Origin: an uncultured Helicobacteraceae bacterium
Lineage (GTDB): Bacteria; Campylobacterota; Campylobacteria; Campylobacterales; Helicobacteraceae
Assembly: GCA_944323885.1 (NCBI GenBank)
Contig: CALUUD010000001.1
Coordinates: forward strand, 663,131-727,130
Reading direction: 5' to 3'
Length of the DNA stretch: 64,000 bases
Shown here: piece after piece, positions 38,925 to 49,523 of the stretch
Position numbering within the stretch: the stretch's first letter is position 1
Layout: each line of letters begins with the position of its first letter
Notes under the pieces: model-generated
Database searches by the model: none
What the model was told of the DNA's origin: nothing
Seen by the model: only the letters and a program-made list of their open reading frames with translations
Program-made: the position numbers and the translations under genes

Positions 38925-39899
38925 ATGCTTAAAATAGTTATAGATGCAATGGGTGGAGATAATGGTGTTAAGCCTATTGTAATGGGTGTAAAAAATGCTA
39001 TGAAAACAAAAAGGTTTCATGCCATTATTGTTGGTGATAAAAAGCTTATTGAAACTTACATAGATTCTAATGATATAGTAGAGATTGTTGATTGTCCAGA
39101 TTATATAAGAATGGAAGATAATGCAACAGATGCTTTAAAAAGAAAAGAATCTTCCATTTATAAAGCTATAGAGATTGTTAGAAATAATGGTGCAGATGTT
39201 GTTATTTCTGCAGGACATAGTGGCGCTAGTATGAGTCTTGCCACACTTAGATTTGGAAGGATTAATGGAGTAAGTCGTCCAGCAATTTGCACGACTATGC
39301 CTAGAATAGATGGTAAAGCAACTATTATTTTAGATGCTGGTGCCAATGTTGATTGTAAGGTTGATAATTTAATTGAGTTTGCAAGAATGGGTTATGAATA
39401 TGCAAAATCAGTGCTTGGATACGATAATCCAAGAGTTGGTTTGCTTTCTAATGGAGAAGAAGATAATAAAGGCAATGAATTAACTAAAGAAGCATTTAAA
39501 TATTTAAAAGAATTACCATATTTTAAGGGTAATGTAGAGGGTAATGATATTTTCAATGCAAGTGTTGATGTTGTAGTTTGTGATGGTTTTTCAGGTAATT
39601 TAGTTCTAAAGGCTAGTGAAGGTGTTGCAGAAGCCATAAGTAAAATTTTAAAAGAAGAGATAAAAAAATCATTTCTTGCACAAATTGGGTCTATTTTTAT
39701 GCTTAAAGCATTTAAATCACTAAAGAAAAGAACTCATTATGCGGAGTATGGTGGAGCCCCTCTTCTTGGTGTAGCTAAAAATATAATTATTTGTCATGGT
39801 AAAAGTAATGCTAGAGCAATTGAATGTGCTATTTATCAGGGTATAAATGCTGTAGAATCTAAAGTAATTGATAAAATAGCAGGTAATTTTATAAAATAA
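38925..39899 (+). CDS. plsX: Phosphate acyltransferase PlsX
   Basis: Forms acyl-phosphate from acyl-ACP for phospholipid synthesis; 324 residues. The opening [17 protein letters not shown], the central [18 protein letters not shown] and [17 protein letters not shown] are diagnostic. It is part of the yceD-rpmF-plsX-fabH operon. Confidence 0.97.
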   Translation: MLKIVIDAMGGDNGVKPIVMGVKNAMKTKRFHAIIVGDKKLIETYIDSNDIVEIVDCPDYIRMEDNATDALKRKESSIYKAIEIVRNNGADVVISAGHSGASMSLATLRFGRINGVSRPAICTTMPRIDGKATIILDAGANVDCKVDNLIEFARMGYEYAKSVLGYDNPRVGLLSNGEEDNKGNELTKEAFKYLKELPYFKGNVEGNDIFNASVDVVVCDGFSGNLVLKASEGVAEAISKILKEEIKKSFLAQIGSIFMLKAFKSLKKRTHYAEYGGAPLLGVAKNIIICHGKSNARAIECAIYQGINAVESKVIDKIAGNFIK

Positions 39900-39922
39900 T
39901 TTTTGTGTTAGGAGGCTCTTAA

Positions 39923-40939
39923 TTGGCAAAGATATATGCAACAATGAGGTCCATAGCTTCCTATGTTCCAAAGAATTGTGTTAGCAATACAGATTTTGAA
40001 AAAATACTTGATACATCCGATGAATGGATCACAAAAAGAACAGGAATTAAAACACGATATTTTGCAGATAATAATGAGGATGCAAGTGCGCTTGGCGTAA
40101 AGGCGGCAGAGGTTGCTATAAAACGTGCAGGCATACAGGTTAGTGATATAGATCTTGTTATTTGTGCTACTTTATCTCCAGATTACTTAGGTATGCCATC
40201 AAATGCTTGTTTAATTTCAAGTAGGCTTGGTATAGAAAACAAACCATCTTTTGATATAACTACAGCATGTAGTGGTTTTATATATCTTTTATCTATTGCT
40301 AAATCATTTATAGAATCTAATGTTTATAAGCATATTCTTATAGTTGGCGCAGAAAAGATTAGTTCTATTTTAGACTTTAGTGATAGAAGCACTTGTGTAC
40401 TTTTTGGTGATGGAGCCGGAGCTGCAGTTATTAGTGCTACTACTAATAAAAATGAAAGAATTATTGATGTTAATATTGGAGCAAATGGTAAATATAATGA
40501 TTTTTTGATGACACCACGATGTTTAGGATCAAAATTAAATTTTTCTAATGGTTTCAATGTTGCACAAGTAGATAAAACTCATAGCTATTTGACAATGAAA
40601 GGTAATGAAACATTTAAAATAGCTGTTAAAACATTAGCAAATGATGTAAAAGAAATATTGTCAAAAAATAATATCAATATAAAAGATGTATCTTATTTTA
40701 TACCACATCAAGCAAATCTTAGAATAATCAATGCCGTTGGTGATATGATAGAGATTGAACCATCTAAAGTTGTAATTACCGTTCATAAATATGGCAATAC
40801 TTCAGCTGCTAGCATTCCAATGGCTATTGATGATATATACAAGAATGGTAAACTTAAAAAAGGTGATTTATTATTATTGGATGCTTTTGGTGGAGGTCTT
40901 ACTTGGGGGTCGAGTTTGCTTTATTTTAATGGTGAATAA
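39923..40939 (+). CDS. fabH: 3-oxoacyl-ACP synthase III (FabH)
   Basis: Starts fatty-acid synthesis by condensing acetyl-CoA with malonyl-ACP; 338 residues. The catalytic Cys is in [10 protein letters not shown], His in [10 protein letters not shown] and Asn in [24 protein letters not shown] is near the N-terminus. The TTG start at 39923 follows AGGAGG by 7 bases and aligns with homologue starts. Confidence 0.97.
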   Translation: MAKIYATMRSIASYVPKNCVSNTDFEKILDTSDEWITKRTGIKTRYFADNNEDASALGVKAAEVAIKRAGIQVSDIDLVICATLSPDYLGMPSNACLISSRLGIENKPSFDITTACSGFIYLLSIAKSFIESNVYKHILIVGAEKISSILDFSDRSTCVLFGDGAGAAVISATTNKNERIIDVNIGANGKYNDFLMTPRCLGSKLNFSNGFNVAQVDKTHSYLTMKGNETFKIAVKTLANDVKEILSKNNINIKDVSYFIPHQANLRIINAVGDMIEIEPSKVVITVHKYGNTSAASIPMAIDDIYKNGKLKKGDLLLLDAFGGGLTWGSSLLYFNGE

Positions 40940-42013
40940 TTGAAATTATTTATCATTATTTTTATTGGTACTATCTTTATTTGTGGCAATGAAATTAATA
41001 GTGGACAAACTTTAGAAAATCCATCTAATCTAAATCTTCAGGATAATTTTTTTAATAAAGATAGTAAGTCAAATAGTAATTCAATTGATAATTCTGCTTC
41101 ATCTACCTTAAAACAAGTATTTCCAAATAGTTATATAGAAAATATAATTACTGGTTTCATTGATGGATTAGAGGAAACATTGTTAAAAATTGATATAAGG
41201 CGTATTGCTATTGATTTTTCAAATACTACAATTGATGTGAGTGATGAATATAGAGATTTTGGTATTAATCAATTTAGTGGTGATAATACAACTTTAACTA
41301 ACTTTGTTGCAGATCTTGCATTAGAGCATAATTTTACAAATAGTAGATTAAGTAATACATTATTTGCTGAATATGGTATGGTTATAGTTAATCCAAAATA
41401 TAAGACAGCCACAAGAAATGAAACAGCAGATAATTTAATTTTCAATACAGGATATACACGTAAAGCATTTTTTTTTGAAAATGGCTTCTTAGGTCCATTT
41501 ATAGACGGTGAGTATCAAACAGAATTTACAAGAAAAGAAGATGGCTCTAGAAATCAATATTTGCGTTATAAGGCCGGACTTAGGTTTTTAGATGGAAAGT
41601 ATATTGATGAATTTTATTTATCTGGAGTTGGTGAGATTGATTTATCATACTCTCCATTAAGCATTAAAGGAGCTTTAGAGACTGGAATCAGAGCAAAAAC
41701 GCCAATCAACGATGATTTAAAACTTGTCTATCAAGGTTTTGTAAGACAATATGTTGGATATTCAAGATTTAGAGATAGTGATTTATTGTATAATGTAAAT
41801 TTAAGCGTTAGACTTGATGTGAGCATAAATAGCGGTATAGCTTTTTCTCCATTTATATCTGCTAGATTTGCCCAAATAAGAGGTGCAAAAAGATCTGGTA
41901 GTAATATATTGACTGGAATCTCTCTTTTATTTTCAAGTAGTATTAATGCTATATCAAGTATTCAAGGGGCACAGGATGCTATGCTTAATGAATATTTTAA
42001 ATCTATACAATAA
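40940..42013 (+). CDS. Putative exported outer-membrane protein in the lipid operon
   Basis: A 357-residue protein starting at a TTG that directly abuts the fabH stop. It has a signal peptide (~20 residues, FIIIFIGTIFICG), an Asn/Ser-rich linker (30-60) and then amphipathic beta-rich sequence (FNTGYTRKAFFFENGFLGPFI and LRYKAGLRFLDGKYIDEFYL), consistent with a barrel or autotransporter-like beta domain. The family is not recognised, and the C-terminus (EYFKSIQ) lacks the usual terminal aromatic. The operon context suggests an envelope role. Confidence 0.65.
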   Translation: MKLFIIIFIGTIFICGNEINSGQTLENPSNLNLQDNFFNKDSKSNSNSIDNSASSTLKQVFPNSYIENIITGFIDGLEETLLKIDIRRIAIDFSNTTIDVSDEYRDFGINQFSGDNTTLTNFVADLALEHNFTNSRLSNTLFAEYGMVIVNPKYKTATRNETADNLIFNTGYTRKAFFFENGFLGPFIDGEYQTEFTRKEDGSRNQYLRYKAGLRFLDGKYIDEFYLSGVGEIDLSYSPLSIKGALETGIRAKTPINDDLKLVYQGFVRQYVGYSRFRDSDLLYNVNLSVRLDVSINSGIAFSPFISARFAQIRGAKRSGSNILTGISLLFSSSINAISSIQGAQDAMLNEYFKSIQ

Positions 42014-42015
42014 TA

Positions 42016-42040
42016 TTATTTTATTTTATTTTATTTTATT
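42016..42040 (+). repeat. Five tandem TTATT pentamers after the outer-membrane protein gene
   Basis: Five exact TTATT copies begin 3 bases after the stop of the exported protein, in the 158-base gap before the SNF transporter. The tract is short and AT-only, so slippage is possible but its effect is unclear. Confidence 0.7.
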
Positions 42041-42171
42041 TGATATTTGATATATAAAGTTACTTGCTTGTGTAGTATAAATTAAAAACTACAACATTTA
42101 ATTAATGATAAATATTTTTTTATATATTATTGTCTGCTTAATAAGATAATAATATTTTAAAGTAGAGGAAA

Positions 42172-43521
42172 ATGAATAATTTTACAAAATTGGGTTTTAT
42201 ATTAGCAACTTTAGGAAGCTCTATTGGATTAGGGCATATTTGGAGATTTCCATATATGACAGGTGAATATGGAGGAAGTGCTTTTGTATTAGTTTATATA
42301 TTATTGACTATTTTTATTGGAATTCCTATCCTTGTGGCAAAAATGGTTATTGGTAATAAAACGCAAAAAAATGTTGTCAGGGCTTTTGATGAACTAGATC
42401 CTACAGTAAAAAAGCATTGGAAAAAAGCAAGTATAATGATTATTGGAGGCCCTTTAATACTTACATTTTATGCTGTTGTTCTTGGTTGGGTATTTTATTA
42501 TTTAGTTATTGTTTCTTTTAATCTTCCAAATACGATAGAAGAATCAAATAATATATTTGCTACATTAGTTACAGATAGCATTCTTGCTTCGATTGGCTCA
42601 TTTGCTTTTTGTATTTTTTTGACTGGATATATTGTATCAAAGGGTGTTAAAAATGGATTAGAAAAATATAATTTTATTTTAATGCCGCTATTATTTTTAA
42701 TTTTTATTGGTTTATTCTTTTATGCAATGACAATGGATTCTTTTATTCAAGCAGTTTCATTTTTATTTTCATTTAACATTCATGAGATTGATACAAATGT
42801 TATTGTTATGGCTTTAAGTCAAATGTTTTTTTCACTTTCTATTGGTGTTGGAACAATTATTACATATAGCTCATCTGCAAAAAAAGGTGATAATTTATTA
42901 AGCAGTGCTGCTTGGATAGCATTATCAGGTATTGTTATTTCACTTATTGCAGGAATGATTATTTTTACATTTTTATTCAATCATGGACAGTCAGCTAGTG
43001 AAGGTTCAGGAATGCTTTTTAAAGCCATTCCTTTAGTGTTTGGTAAAATGGCCTATGGTGAAATTGTTTCTTTATTATTTTTTATTGCAGTATTGTTTGC
43101 TGGTATAACATCTACAATTTCTATCTTAGAGCCACCTGTAGCCTATTTAGCTAGTACATACAATATAAGCCGTGCTAAGATTACGTATCTAATATGTTTT
43201 GCTATATTTATTGTTGGAATATTTGTAATATTGTCTAACACTAGTGCTTATAGTGCTTATTTTACATTTTTTGACAAACCATTTATGGATTGGATTGATT
43301 TTTTTACAGCAGCTATTGTTATGCCACTTGGTGGATTATTAGCATTGATATTTTTAGGTTTTGTTGTTAATAAAAAACTTGTATATAAATTTGTAAAAGG
43401 TTTTATGGGTAGATATATTTTTAATGTATGGTATTTTATTATTAAGTATATAGCTCCATTAGTGATTATTATTGTATTGGTTGCCAAATTTATTGATACT
43501 TTTTCAAAGGCTGTAAGTTGA
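42172..43521 (+). CDS. Sodium-dependent transporter of the SNF (NSS) family
   Basis: An inner-membrane symporter of 449 residues with about 11 helices. The TM1 signature LATLGSSIGLGHIWRFPYM is the unwound sodium/substrate site of LeuT-like proteins, and GSAFVLVYILL follows in TM2. The substrate is probably an amino acid. H. pylori has two neighbouring copies; only one is seen here. The stop overlaps the dnaE start (TTGA). Confidence 0.92.
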   Translation: MNNFTKLGFILATLGSSIGLGHIWRFPYMTGEYGGSAFVLVYILLTIFIGIPILVAKMVIGNKTQKNVVRAFDELDPTVKKHWKKASIMIIGGPLILTFYAVVLGWVFYYLVIVSFNLPNTIEESNNIFATLVTDSILASIGSFAFCIFLTGYIVSKGVKNGLEKYNFILMPLLFLIFIGLFFYAMTMDSFIQAVSFLFSFNIHEIDTNVIVMALSQMFFSLSIGVGTIITYSSSAKKGDNLLSSAAWIALSGIVISLIAGMIIFTFLFNHGQSASEGSGMLFKAIPLVFGKMAYGEIVSLLFFIAVLFAGITSTISILEPPVAYLASTYNISRAKITYLICFAIFIVGIFVILSNTSAYSAYFTFFDKPFMDWIDFFTAAIVMPLGGLLALIFLGFVVNKKLVYKFVKGFMGRYIFNVWYFIIKYIAPLVIIIVLVAKFIDTFSKAVS

Positions 43522-46500
43522 GTAGTTTTACACATCTTCATTTGCACAGTGAGTATTCTTTGCTTGATGGTGCAAATCAGATTAAAAAATTAGCAAAAAA
43601 ACTAAAAGAATTAAATATGAAATCTGTTGCATTAACAGATCATGGATGTATGTTTGGTGCTCTTGATTTTTATATAAATATGCTAAAAGAAGGTATAAAA
43701 CCTATAATTGGTATTGAAACATATATACACAATGATGATGATTTAGGATCAAAAAATCCACTTAGATATCATTTATGTTTATATGCAAAGAATTTAGCAG
43801 GCTATAAGAACCTCATGTATCTTAGTTCACAAGCTTATATTAATGGATTCTATAAAAATCCAAGAATAAATAAAAAGATTTTAAGAGAGCATTCAGAAGG
43901 ACTTATTTGCTCATCAGCGTGTTTGCAAGGTGAAGTAAATTATCATTTAAATACGCTTAGTTCAAAGAATAATGCAAAGGGTTTTGATTATGCAAAAAAA
44001 GTAGCACTAGAATATAAAGATATTTTTGGTGATGATTTTTATTTAGAGATTATGCGTCATGGAATCTTAGAGCAGCGTTTTATTGATGATCAAATTATTA
44101 ATCTAGCGCTTCAAACAGGAATAAAAATAATTGCTACAAATGATACTCACTATACAACTAAGCAAGATTCTTTTTCCCAAGAAGTTCTTATGTGTGTTTC
44201 TATGGGAAAAACATTAGTTGATAATAATAGACTCAAACATTCAGTTGATGAATTTTATGTAAAATCACTCGATGAAATGGAAAGATTATTTGTTGATATT
44301 CCAGATGCACTGCAAAATACTCAAGAATTGGTAGATAAGTGTGATTTAATTATAGATTTAAAAAGTATTGAAATAAAAGATCCAAGTGGAAATATAATTA
44401 CCAAAAATACACCACCAACTGCACCTACATTTAAATTTACAAGTGATTATGCAAAAGATGAGGGGTTGGATTTCATAGATGATGATTCTTATTTTGTTTA
44501 TAAATGCAAAGAAGGGCTTGAAAGAAGATTAAAAAACATAAAAGAAGAAGAGCATCAAGTATATAGAGATAGACTTGATTATGAGATGAAAGTCATCAAA
44601 GGTATGAAGTTTTCTGGATATATGCTTATTGTTTGGGATTTTGTGAGAGAAGCAAAAAGGCAAAACATACCAGTTGGTCCTGGAAGGGGTAGTGCAGCGG
44701 GTAGTTTGGTAGCATTTTGTTTAGAGATTACAGATATTGATCCAATTAAACATGTATTGTTATTTGAGAGATTTTTAAATCCAGAGCGTGTTAGTATGCC
44801 AGATATTGATATGGATTTTTGTCAAGAGCGTAGAGGGGATATTATAAATTATGTTGTAAATAAATATGGTGAAAATAATGTAGCTCATGTGGTTACTTTT
44901 AACTCTATGTCTGCAAAATCAGTGATACGAGATGTTGCAAGAGTTTTTGGTGTTGAATATAAAAAGGCTGATGAATTTGCAAAATTGATTCCAAATAAAT
45001 TGAAAATACAGCTAAAAACAGGAGAACAAAATGATAAAGATAAAATGGGTGCATTTGAATTGGAGCCAAAGATTGCAGAAACTATTGATAATGATGAAAC
45101 TCTAAAAAATGTATGGGAAACTGCATTAGCATTAGAAAATCAGAAAAGAAATCTAGGAACTCATGCTGCAGCTATTGTTATTAATAGTGAAAATGAGCTA
45201 TGGGAAAAGATACCGCTATGTAGAATAGGTGACAAAATTGCTACCCAATATTCTATGGATTATCTAGAAAAAGTTGATTTGATCAAGTTTGATTTTTTAG
45301 GATTAAAGACACTAAGTGTTATTCATAAAACATTTGAACTCATTAACCAAAAGATAGATTTTAATACTATTGATCTAAACGATCAAAAGGTATATGAGAC
45401 TATTCAAAATGGTGATACCATAGGTATATTCCAAATAGAATCTAGTGGTATGCAGGCATTAAATAAAAAATTACGAACAAATAGTTTTGATGATTTGGTG
45501 GCTGTTCTTGCACTTTTTCGTCCAGGTCCTATGGAATCTGGAATGGTTAATGATTTTATTGATAGAAAACATGGTATTAAAAAAACAGAATATATATTTC
45601 CTGAATTGGAGAATATTTTAAAAAGTACATATGGTGTTATTGTGTATCAAGAGCAAGTTATGCAGATAGTGCAGACTATAGGTGGATTTTCACTAGGTGA
45701 AGCCGATCTTATTCGTAGAGCTATGGGTAAGAAAGACAATAAAATTATGGCTGAAAATAAAGCAAAATTTTTAGATGGTGCAAAAAGTAATGGATTTGAT
45801 GTATCAAAAAGTGATGAATTATGGGAGCTTATAGTTAAATTTGCAGGCTATGGATTTAACAAATCTCACTCAGCAGCTTATGCTATGATTTCTTTTCAAA
45901 CAGCTTATTTAAAGACTTATTATAAACATGAGTTTATGGCAGCTTTATTATCAAGTGAGAAAAGTAATGTTGATAAAATTAATCAATACATACAAGAATG
46001 TAGAAATATGGGTATTGATGTTTTACCACCTCATATAAATAGCTCTATGGAGGATTTTAGTGTTGATGTCATAAATGGAGAAAAAAAGATTATTTTTGGA
46101 TTTAGTGCGATTAAAGGTATTGGTGAAAATCCAATACAGATGATTTTGCAAGCACGAGGTGATAATAAGTTTAATACTTTGGAAGACTTTTTAAGCAAAG
46201 CAGATTCCAAGGTTATAAATAAAAAAGTTATAGAATCTTTGGCAAAATCAGGAACACTCAATAATTTAGGATACAGTGTTAAAAGTATTGTTAATAATCT
46301 TGATTTAATCTGCGATGCAATTAGAAATAATTCTAAAAATTTAGAGATGATCAATTCTGCTGATTCGTTGTTTAAAGAAGTTGATGATGTAAATGCTGAA
46401 TTAATTTTAAATATTAGAAATGAACCTGAATATAGCAAATTGGAATTGTTAGATTTTGAATATGAAATGCTTGGAATCTTTATGAGTGGAAACCCTCTTA

Positions 46501-47111
46501 ATGACTTTGATGATGAAATTAGTAAAATTAATGGAATTGTATTAAGTTATGATATAGATCGCTTAAAAGATGGCACAAAGATTCTTATAGTTGGTATTAT
46601 TAAAGATATTAAATCAAAGATTAGCAAAAAAGGAAATCGTTTTGCAGAGATTCTTATTGTAGATAAGGTAGGAAACATATGGCTTCAGGTTTTTGAAAAA
46701 CACTTAGAGCAAATAGAAAATGCTCCCAAAAATACACCTATATGTCTTAAATGTAGAGCAAATCTTAGAGATAGTGCAATATCATTACAAATAGAAAAAA
46801 TTATTTCATTGCAAGAAGCAAAGAATGAAAAGGTTAATATTGAATTTGTAGAAGATGATAATAATGATAGAACTATTTTATTGGAAAGTGATGAAGAACT
46901 AAACAATGAAGTAATCGATTATATTTTAGACATTTCTTGTAATATTTCATATAATATTTTAAAAGATATACAAACTCTTGCTGAAGATAATATTGGTAAT
47001 GAACGCCTTGTATTAAGGGTCAAGAGTGATAATTTAGTGTATTTACTTTATTCCAAATATCAAATTAATAATACTTTTAAAGATAAGATAAAGAAAATCA
47101 AGATTGCATAA
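43518..47111 (+). CDS. dnaE: DNA polymerase III alpha subunit
   Basis: Replicative polymerase, 1197 residues, full length. The PHP domain opens FTHLHLHSEYSLLDG. The three catalytic Asp are in PDIDMDF (about 429, 431 and 433). Helix-hairpin-helix and OB-fold regions (IVGIIKDIKSKISKKGNRFAE-like) follow in the C-terminal third. The start is TTG at 43518, overlapping the transporter stop. The dnaE-rluB order matches H. pylori. Confidence 0.97.
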   Translation: MSSFTHLHLHSEYSLLDGANQIKKLAKKLKELNMKSVALTDHGCMFGALDFYINMLKEGIKPIIGIETYIHNDDDLGSKNPLRYHLCLYAKNLAGYKNLMYLSSQAYINGFYKNPRINKKILREHSEGLICSSACLQGEVNYHLNTLSSKNNAKGFDYAKKVALEYKDIFGDDFYLEIMRHGILEQRFIDDQIINLALQTGIKIIATNDTHYTTKQDSFSQEVLMCVSMGKTLVDNNRLKHSVDEFYVKSLDEMERLFVDIPDALQNTQELVDKCDLIIDLKSIEIKDPSGNIITKNTPPTAPTFKFTSDYAKDEGLDFIDDDSYFVYKCKEGLERRLKNIKEEEHQVYRDRLDYEMKVIKGMKFSGYMLIVWDFVREAKRQNIPVGPGRGSAAGSLVAFCLEITDIDPIKHVLLFERFLNPERVSMPDIDMDFCQERRGDIINYVVNKYGENNVAHVVTFNSMSAKSVIRDVARVFGVEYKKADEFAKLIPNKLKIQLKTGEQNDKDKMGAFELEPKIAETIDNDETLKNVWETALALENQKRNLGTHAAAIVINSENELWEKIPLCRIGDKIATQYSMDYLEKVDLIKFDFLGLKTLSVIHKTFELINQKIDFNTIDLNDQKVYETIQNGDTIGIFQIESSGMQALNKKLRTNSFDDLVAVLALFRPGPMESGMVNDFIDRKHGIKKTEYIFPELENILKSTYGVIVYQEQVMQIVQTIGGFSLGEADLIRRAMGKKDNKIMAENKAKFLDGAKSNGFDVSKSDELWELIVKFAGYGFNKSHSAAYAMISFQTAYLKTYYKHEFMAALLSSEKSNVDKINQYIQECRNMGIDVLPPHINSSMEDFSVDVINGEKKIIFGFSAIKGIGENPIQMILQARGDNKFNTLEDFLSKADSKVINKKVIESLAKSGTLNNLGYSVKSIVNNLDLICDAIRNNSKNLEMINSADSLFKEVDDVNAELILNIRNEPEYSKLELLDFEYEMLGIFMSGNPLNDFDDEISKINGIVLSYDIDRLKDGTKILIVGIIKDIKSKISKKGNRFAEILIVDKVGNIWLQVFEKHLEQIENAPKNTPICLKCRANLRDSAISLQIEKIISLQEAKNEKVNIEFVEDDNNDRTILLESDEELNNEVIDYILDISCNISYNILKDIQTLAEDNIGNERLVLRVKSDNLVYLLYSKYQINNTFKDKIKKIKIA

Positions 47112-47908
47112 TGAGATTGAATAAGTGGATTGCATATAATACTCAGTTTTCTAGACGGGAAGCTGATGAGTTAATAAAGAATCATAAAGTAAAGTTAAAT
47201 CATAAAATCGCAACTTTTGGAGATATTGTTTTTAATCAAAAGGTTTTTATAAATGGTAGAGAAATTAGACCTAAAGATACATCAAAATACAGCGTAATTG
47301 TTTATCATAAACAAAAGAATGAACTTGTTAGCAAAAGTGATGATAGGGGTAGAAAAGTTATTTATGATACTTTAGAATCCAAGTTTAGATATTATATTCC
47401 AGTTGGCAGATTAGATTTTGCATCAAGTGGGTTATTGCTTTTAACTGACAATGCAGAGATCGCAACAAAACTAATGATGAGTAATTTAGTTAGGGTCTAT
47501 AATTTAAAATTAAATGGTAGGATTAATCAAAAAGTTATAGATGCTATGAATGAAGGACTTAGTTTATCTGATGCAAGTGCAGGTGCTCATAAATATAGTC
47601 ATATAAAATCTATGGATTTTGCACCATTTGACTTTTTTAAGATAATAAAAGAAAGTGATACTTGGGTAAAACTTAAAGTTGGTATTATAGAGGGTAAAAA
47701 TAGAGAGTTAAGGCGATTTTTTGCCTATTTTAATCTTGATGTAATTGAATTAAAGCGAGTTAGCTATGGTTTTATAAATCTTAATGCATTACCTAGCGGT
47801 AAAAGTAGATATTTAAGTCGTAGTGATTACAATAAACTTAGAGCTTTCTTAAACGATTTTGATAAAAATATAAAGGTTGTAAATGCTAATAGAAACAAGA
47901 GGAAATGA
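47111..47908 (+). CDS. 23S rRNA pseudouridine synthase (RluB/RsuA family)
   Basis: A 265-residue protein: N-terminal S4 RNA-binding domain (RLNKWIAYNTQFSRREADEL) and a catalytic domain with the nucleophilic Asp in VGRLDFASSGLLLLT near residue 104. GKNRELRRFF is the RsuA/RluB/E/F-type motif. The first base overlaps the dnaE stop (TAATG), and the 3' end overlaps thrC by 26 bases. RluB versus RluE/F is not settled by sequence alone. Confidence 0.9.
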   Translation: MRLNKWIAYNTQFSRREADELIKNHKVKLNHKIATFGDIVFNQKVFINGREIRPKDTSKYSVIVYHKQKNELVSKSDDRGRKVIYDTLESKFRYYIPVGRLDFASSGLLLLTDNAEIATKLMMSNLVRVYNLKLNGRINQKVIDAMNEGLSLSDASAGAHKYSHIKSMDFAPFDFFKIIKESDTWVKLKVGIIEGKNRELRRFFAYFNLDVIELKRVSYGFINLNALPSGKSRYLSRSDYNKLRAFLNDFDKNIKVVNANRNKRK

Positions 47909-49337
47909 TGGTATAAGAGATGCAAATATTGGTTTATATGAGGCGATTTTAAAACCTAGTGCTAGTTTTAATGGGCTTTGGAGTCTTAAAAATATACCAC
48001 AAATTAATATTGATGATATAAAAAACTTATCATACAATGATCTTGTAAAATATGTTTTTAATATTTTAGGTGCAGATTCTAGTTTGCTTAATGAAGCACT
48101 TTTAAGTTATAAAACATTTGATAATGTAAATATCCCATTAGAATTTGATAGATTAGATGATAATTTATTTCTCCAAAAGTTATATACAGGTCCAACTAGA
48201 GCTTTTAAAGATATGGCAATGCAACCATTTGGCAAGATTTTATGCAATCTTGCAAAAAAAGATGATAAAAAATATTTAATATTAACTGCTACAAGTGGTG
48301 ATACCGGTCCTGCAACCCTAGAGGCTGTTAAGAATCAGCAAAATGTTTATGTAGTTTGCATATATCCAAACAATGGAACAAGTGATGTTCAAAGATTACA
48401 GATGACGACAAATAGTGCATCAAATATCAAAGTATTGGCTTTAGATGGTGATTTTGATGATGCCCAAAGTACATTAAAAAATCTTCTTAATAATACTAAC
48501 TTTAAAGAATTTTTATCACAACATAATTTTTCTATATCTGCTACAAATTCTGTAAATTTTGGAAGAATTATTTTTCAAATTATCTACCATATATATTCTT
48601 ATGTATATTTGTTAAAACATAGTATTATAAGCGATGTAGAATCTATTAATATAATTGTACCAAGTGGAAATTTTGGTAATGCTTTAGGTGCGTTCTATGC
48701 AAAAAAAATGGGAGTAAAAATTAATAAAATAATTATTGCTACTAATGCAAATTCTGTATTGTTTGATTTCATAAAAACGGGTAAATATGATATATCAAAT
48801 CGTAAACTATTAAAAACAAATTCTCCTGCTATGGATATTTTAAAAAGTTCAAATATGGAGCGTGTATTGTTTCATTTATATGGTCCATCACGCACAAAAG
48901 AGTTAATGGAGAATCTTGATTTATATCAATCTTATGAAATCAATAAAGATGAGTTAAAAGAGTTGAATTTTTACTTTGATGCACATACAAGTAATGATAA
49001 TGATGTTTTGTCAACTATAAAAAAATATGCACAAAAAAATATAATAATAGACCCACATACGGCAACTGCTTTACTTGCTTATAAAAATTATAATATGAAA
49101 ACCATTGTTGCTTCAACAGCCGAATGGAGTAAATTTGCACCAACTATTACAAAGGCTTTAGATTTGGATTTTATTAGCAATGATAAGGATGCATTGCATT
49201 ATATATCTACTCAATTTGCTCTCCCAATTCATAGAAATATAGAATCTTTATTTAATAAAGATGAGTGCAATAACACTATAGTGAGTAATGATAATATATG
49301 TGATGTTATAAAAGAGTGGTTAATAGATATAGATTGA
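47883..49337 (+). CDS. thrC: Threonine synthase
   Basis: A PLP enzyme of 484 residues converting O-phosphohomoserine to threonine. The start is MLIETRGNDGIRDAN. The Schiff-base lysine is in GPTRAFKDMAMQPF, the phosphate-binding loop in TATSGDTGPATLE, and VPSGNFGNALGAFYAKKMG follows. Length and motifs fit the longer (yeast/E. coli-like) group. It is read with rluB through a 26-base overlap. Confidence 0.96.
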   Translation: MLIETRGNDGIRDANIGLYEAILKPSASFNGLWSLKNIPQINIDDIKNLSYNDLVKYVFNILGADSSLLNEALLSYKTFDNVNIPLEFDRLDDNLFLQKLYTGPTRAFKDMAMQPFGKILCNLAKKDDKKYLILTATSGDTGPATLEAVKNQQNVYVVCIYPNNGTSDVQRLQMTTNSASNIKVLALDGDFDDAQSTLKNLLNNTNFKEFLSQHNFSISATNSVNFGRIIFQIIYHIYSYVYLLKHSIISDVESINIIVPSGNFGNALGAFYAKKMGVKINKIIIATNANSVLFDFIKTGKYDISNRKLLKTNSPAMDILKSSNMERVLFHLYGPSRTKELMENLDLYQSYEINKDELKELNFYFDAHTSNDNDVLSTIKKYAQKNIIIDPHTATALLAYKNYNMKTIVASTAEWSKFAPTITKALDLDFISNDKDALHYISTQFALPIHRNIESLFNKDECNNTIVSNDNICDVIKEWLIDID

Positions 49338-49523
49338 TTATATTGCATAAGTATAAGGGCTTCTTGATTGGTTTTTTAACATTATTTTAATAAATGATAT
49401 TTTTATTTGTTAGGTTTTAGCATATTTAATAAGATTATATTATTAAATATGGATAAATCTGTATTTAACTTTATTTAATAATAGATACAATTACACAATA
49501 ATTTCATATCAAGGTGACAAAAG

